DNA from: Pseudomonadota bacterium
GTDB taxonomy: Bacteria; Myxococcota_A; UBA9042
NCBI GenBank assembly: GCA_005792545.1
Contig: SXRM01000052.1
Coordinates: 1 to 39,290 of the forward strand
Direction: 5' to 3'
DNA length: 39,290 nucleotides
Below are positions 37,291 to 39,290 of this stretch, piece after piece. A model generated the notes under the pieces. The model had not been told where the DNA came from. It ran no database searches and saw only the letters and a program-made list of their open reading frames with translations. Within the stretch, counting starts at the first letter, position 1. Each line of letters opens with the position of its first letter. The position numbers and the translations under genes are program-made.

Positions 37291-37896
37291 TTACTTGTGC
37301 GCCAACACCGCTTCCACCTGCGAAACCACCGCCGGGTCCATCGGCTCGACCTTCGGCTCAAAGCGCGCCACCACACGGCCCTGGCGATCAACAAGGAACT
37401 TGGTAAAATTCCACTTGATCTCACCCCGCAACGCCGGATCGACCTCTTCGGTCAGGGTCTTGTACAGCGGGCTTTTGTCGCCCTTGGCGCGCACCTTGTC
37501 GAACAGCGGGAACGTCACCGCGAACTTGGTGCTGCAAAACGTCTCGATTTCCGCGTTGGTCCCGGGTTCCTGGCCCATGAAGTCGTTGCAAGGAAAGCCA
37601 AGCACTTCTAGCCCCTTGTCTTTGTAGGCCGCATACAGCCTTTGCAGCCCCTCGTACTGTGGCGTCAGCCCGCACTGCGACGCGACGTTGACGATGAGCA
37701 CGGCCTTGCCGCGGTAGCTCGACAGGGCCACCGGGTTGCCTTTGATGTCGTTGACGGTGTGGTCGATCACGCGAACTCCTGCGGCGGCGGCGCTGGACGT
37801 AGTGGGGGCCACTTTGACCTCTTTCCAGCCGCAGCCGGTTGCGACGATTGCGGCGGTCACGGCGACGAGAAAGCGGGCAGGGCGGTGGGTCTGCAT
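37291..37896 (-). CDS. Glutathione-peroxidase-like lipoprotein
   Basis: This 201-residue protein has a lipoprotein signal (VTAAIVATGC, Cys22) and a thioredoxin-fold peroxidase domain. The catalytic tetrad is visible: Cys75 in NVASQCGLT, Gln109 in GQEPG, and Trp162 and Asn163 in KWNFTKFLVD. It reduces peroxides; bacterial members usually take electrons from thioredoxin. FPCNDFMGQEPG replaces the common FPCNQF, and its Cys103 could be the resolving cysteine. Anchoring would place it in the periplasm, defending the envelope. The frame opens 105 codons upstream, but ATG 37896 begins the signal peptide. It is divergent from the pilT-like gene, with 175 bp between. Confidence 0.86.
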   Translation of the reverse strand: MQTHRPARFLVAVTAAIVATGCGWKEVKVAPTTSSAAAAGVRVIDHTVNDIKGNPVALSSYRGKAVLIVNVASQCGLTPQYEGLQRLYAAYKDKGLEVLGFPCNDFMGQEPGTNAEIETFCSTKFAVTFPLFDKVRAKGDKSPLYKTLTEEVDPALRGEIKWNFTKFLVDRQGRVVARFEPKVEPMDPAVVSQVEAVLAHK

Positions 37897-38071
37897 GCTG
37901 CTATCGCAGCGCACGTCGCGGCCGATGTCCACCGGTGCGCTGTACAACCGCACAATCCATACAGTTTGTCGTCGGCCTTGCGCCGGCCTTTCACGCTCAC
38001 CACTATTTACACCGGCGCCGCGCAAGGTTAGGGTTGCTGCCCCTTCCGCCCCGACCCCGATTGGCAAAAAG

Positions 38072-39290
38072 ATGAAGCTGCAGCCCATCACGCCCGACCT
38101 CGTGCCCAAGCTTGTGCAAGCCTTTGGCCAGCATCCGCTGTTGCGCCTGTGCGACGCGCGCACCCTCAGCGACCTGGCCACGCAGTCCGTCATGGCGCAC
38201 TTCATGGACAATGAGGCGATCTACACGCAAGGCGACAAGGCCGACGCCTGGTGCATCCTGCTGCGCGGTACCGCGGCGGTGCGGGTGGCGCCCGAGGGCA
38301 TGACCGATCAGTTTGACGTCGATCGCGCCAAGCCTGTCGAGTTGGTGGGCGATTTCGATACGTTGATGGGCATACCGCGGCGGTTGTCGGTGATTGCGCT
38401 AGAGCAGGTGCTGGCAGTCCAATCGCCAGTGACCATGCTGCACGAGCTGTTTCAGCGGTCGCCCGGGTTTGCGCTGGCGTACACCCAGCAGGTCGGCGCC
38501 AAGTACCTGCAAGAGGCCCGCAAGGTGCCGTTGCCGTTCTACGACGTGTCCAAGTCGCCGATGACATCCGAGGTCGTCAACCTGCTGCCGCCGCAGTTCA
38601 TCGAGCGTCAGCGGGTGCTTCCGGTCGCGTCGCAGGGCAACCGCCTGCTGCTCGGCTGTCTGGACGAACTGACTGCGCACGTGGTGTCGAGCACGCGCGA
38701 CTACCTGCCAGGGGTTGAGCTGATTCCGGTTCGCATCGATATCGCGGCCTTCAACTACGCGATGCAGAACCTGGTCACTTTCGAGTCCAAGACCGAAGAC
38801 GCAGCAGCGGGATCGACTGGCGGCGCCAAGGCCTCTGGCGTCATCCCTGCCGGGCCGATGGTGACCAAGAAGTACTCGGCGCCTAAGCTGGATCCCTTGC
38901 TTAAGCGCATGGTTGCCGAAGGCGCTAGCGACTTGCACCTGTCAGGGAACCATCGGCCGCGCTGGCGCATCGACGGCGAGATGAAGGAAATCGCCGATGC
39001 AAAGGTGCTCTCGGAGACCCAGGTCTACGAGATCATTGAACTGGCGATGCCGGAGCGCAACCGCAAGCAGTTCTTGGAAGAGAACGACTCTGACTTTGCG
39101 TATGCGGTACCGGACGTCGCGCGGTTTCGCTGCAACGTGTTTCGCGACCACAACGGCGTGTGCTCGGTCATGCGCGTCATCCCGTCCAAGATCTTGACGC
39201 TGGAGCAACTGGGCCTGCCAGAGGGTGTGCGGCGCATGTGCGACAACCCCAAAGGGCTTGTGCTGGTGACCGGACCGACCGGCTCCGGCA
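38072..39290 (+). CDS. cNMP-binding/MshEN-like/PilT fusion ATPase, partial
   Basis: The window end cuts this gene; 406 codons are visible. Residues about 20-140 resemble a cyclic-nucleotide-binding domain (AIYTQGDKADAWCILLRGTAAV, then VELVGDFD and PRRLSVIAL); the phosphate cassette is degenerate (GD for GE). Residues about 155-250 look like an MshEN/GspE N-domain (VNLLPPQFIERQRVLPVASQ). From about 275 the PilT core begins (RMVAEGASDLHLSGN, RWRIDGEM) and reaches Walker A GPTGSG (401-406) at the edge. PilT-type ATPases drive pilus retraction at the inner membrane. The N-terminal fusion suggests control by a nucleotide second messenger, with an adenylate cyclase gene nearby. ATG 38072 has only a weak AAAAAG upstream. 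Confidence 0.88.
   Translation, partial: MKLQPITPDLVPKLVQAFGQHPLLRLCDARTLSDLATQSVMAHFMDNEAIYTQGDKADAWCILLRGTAAVRVAPEGMTDQFDVDRAKPVELVGDFDTLMGIPRRLSVIALEQVLAVQSPVTMLHELFQRSPGFALAYTQQVGAKYLQEARKVPLPFYDVSKSPMTSEVVNLLPPQFIERQRVLPVASQGNRLLLGCLDELTAHVVSSTRDYLPGVELIPVRIDIAAFNYAMQNLVTFESKTEDAAAGSTGGAKASGVIPAGPMVTKKYSAPKLDPLLKRMVAEGASDLHLSGNHRPRWRIDGEMKEIADAKVLSETQVYEIIELAMPERNRKQFLEENDSDFAYAVPDVARFRCNVFRDHNGVCSVMRVIPSKILTLEQLGLPEGVRRMCDNPKGLVLVTGPTGSG

Noticed and set aside
37134..37424. Minus-strand frame of 96 codons between the peroxidase and cyclase genes
   Set aside because: It overlaps the peroxidase in another frame, is Arg/Ser-rich and runs through the iterated GTGTCCGA sites. No ribosome site is visible.

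Overview
The window is GC-rich, densely packed bacterial DNA. It carries many exported Cys-rich lipoproteins with Ala/Asp/Gly-rich linkers, outer-membrane-type proteins ending in an aromatic residue, a REC-adenylate cyclase/CheR/hybrid-kinase operon and a type IV pilus ATPase. Together these suggest a Gram-negative predatory or gliding lineage of the Myxococcota (former Deltaproteobacteria) type. This is inference from gene content; no rRNA or other marker gene is present. I see no tRNA, rRNA, CRISPR array, intact insertion sequence or prophage.

Layout. 1-512: yqeY, after what may be the tail of an upstream gene. 525-2677 (minus): a beta-helix surface protein and a periplasmic/outer-membrane protein. 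2804-6620 (plus): five tightly coupled envelope genes (two small barrel-like proteins, then lipoproteins) with TGATG and GTGA overlaps. 6630-7565 (minus): an SGNH/GDSL-type hydrolase. 7716-8600 (plus): a Cys-rich lipoprotein. 8606-10242 (minus): an arsenate-reductase-like phosphatase and a MOT1-type molybdate transporter. 10616-13078 (plus): a lipoprotein neutral ceramidase. 13290-17845: a lipoprotein with four somatomedin-B-like domains, two exported barrel-like proteins and an L-domain-like lipoprotein. 17849-19980: a PlsX-like acyltransferase and an APP1-like HAD phosphatase, overlapping by 4 nt. 19985-24724: a 1258-residue Cys-rich repeat lipoprotein with two somatomedin-B-like domains at its C-terminus, and a second Cys-rich lipoprotein.

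25081-32176 (plus) is different in character. Four genes without signal peptides end in an AAA+ ATPase resembling the ATPase of extracellular contractile injection systems (eCIS). The first encodes a 978-residue protein of unknown function with Ala/Pro-rich linkers. No sheath, tube or baseplate gene is in view. This is the best candidate here for an undescribed system.

32155-37081 (minus) is a signalling operon: REC-adenylate cyclase, CheR methyltransferase and Cache-HAMP hybrid histidine kinase, each joined to the next by a 4-nt stop/start overlap. Its upstream region holds a nested palindrome and four copies of GTGTCCGA. A glutathione-peroxidase-like lipoprotein (minus) and a cNMP-binding/MshEN-like/PilT fusion ATPase (plus, cut by the window end) follow. 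The cyclase and the cNMP-binding pilus ATPase suggest, but do not prove, nucleotide-dependent control of pili.

A family of about 62-bp repeats with the core GGGGGCTTTGTTCAGA (five copies, all on the plus strand) sits in intergenic DNA at 9011, 10342, 10442, 13078 and 24726. Three copies abut or form a stop codon.
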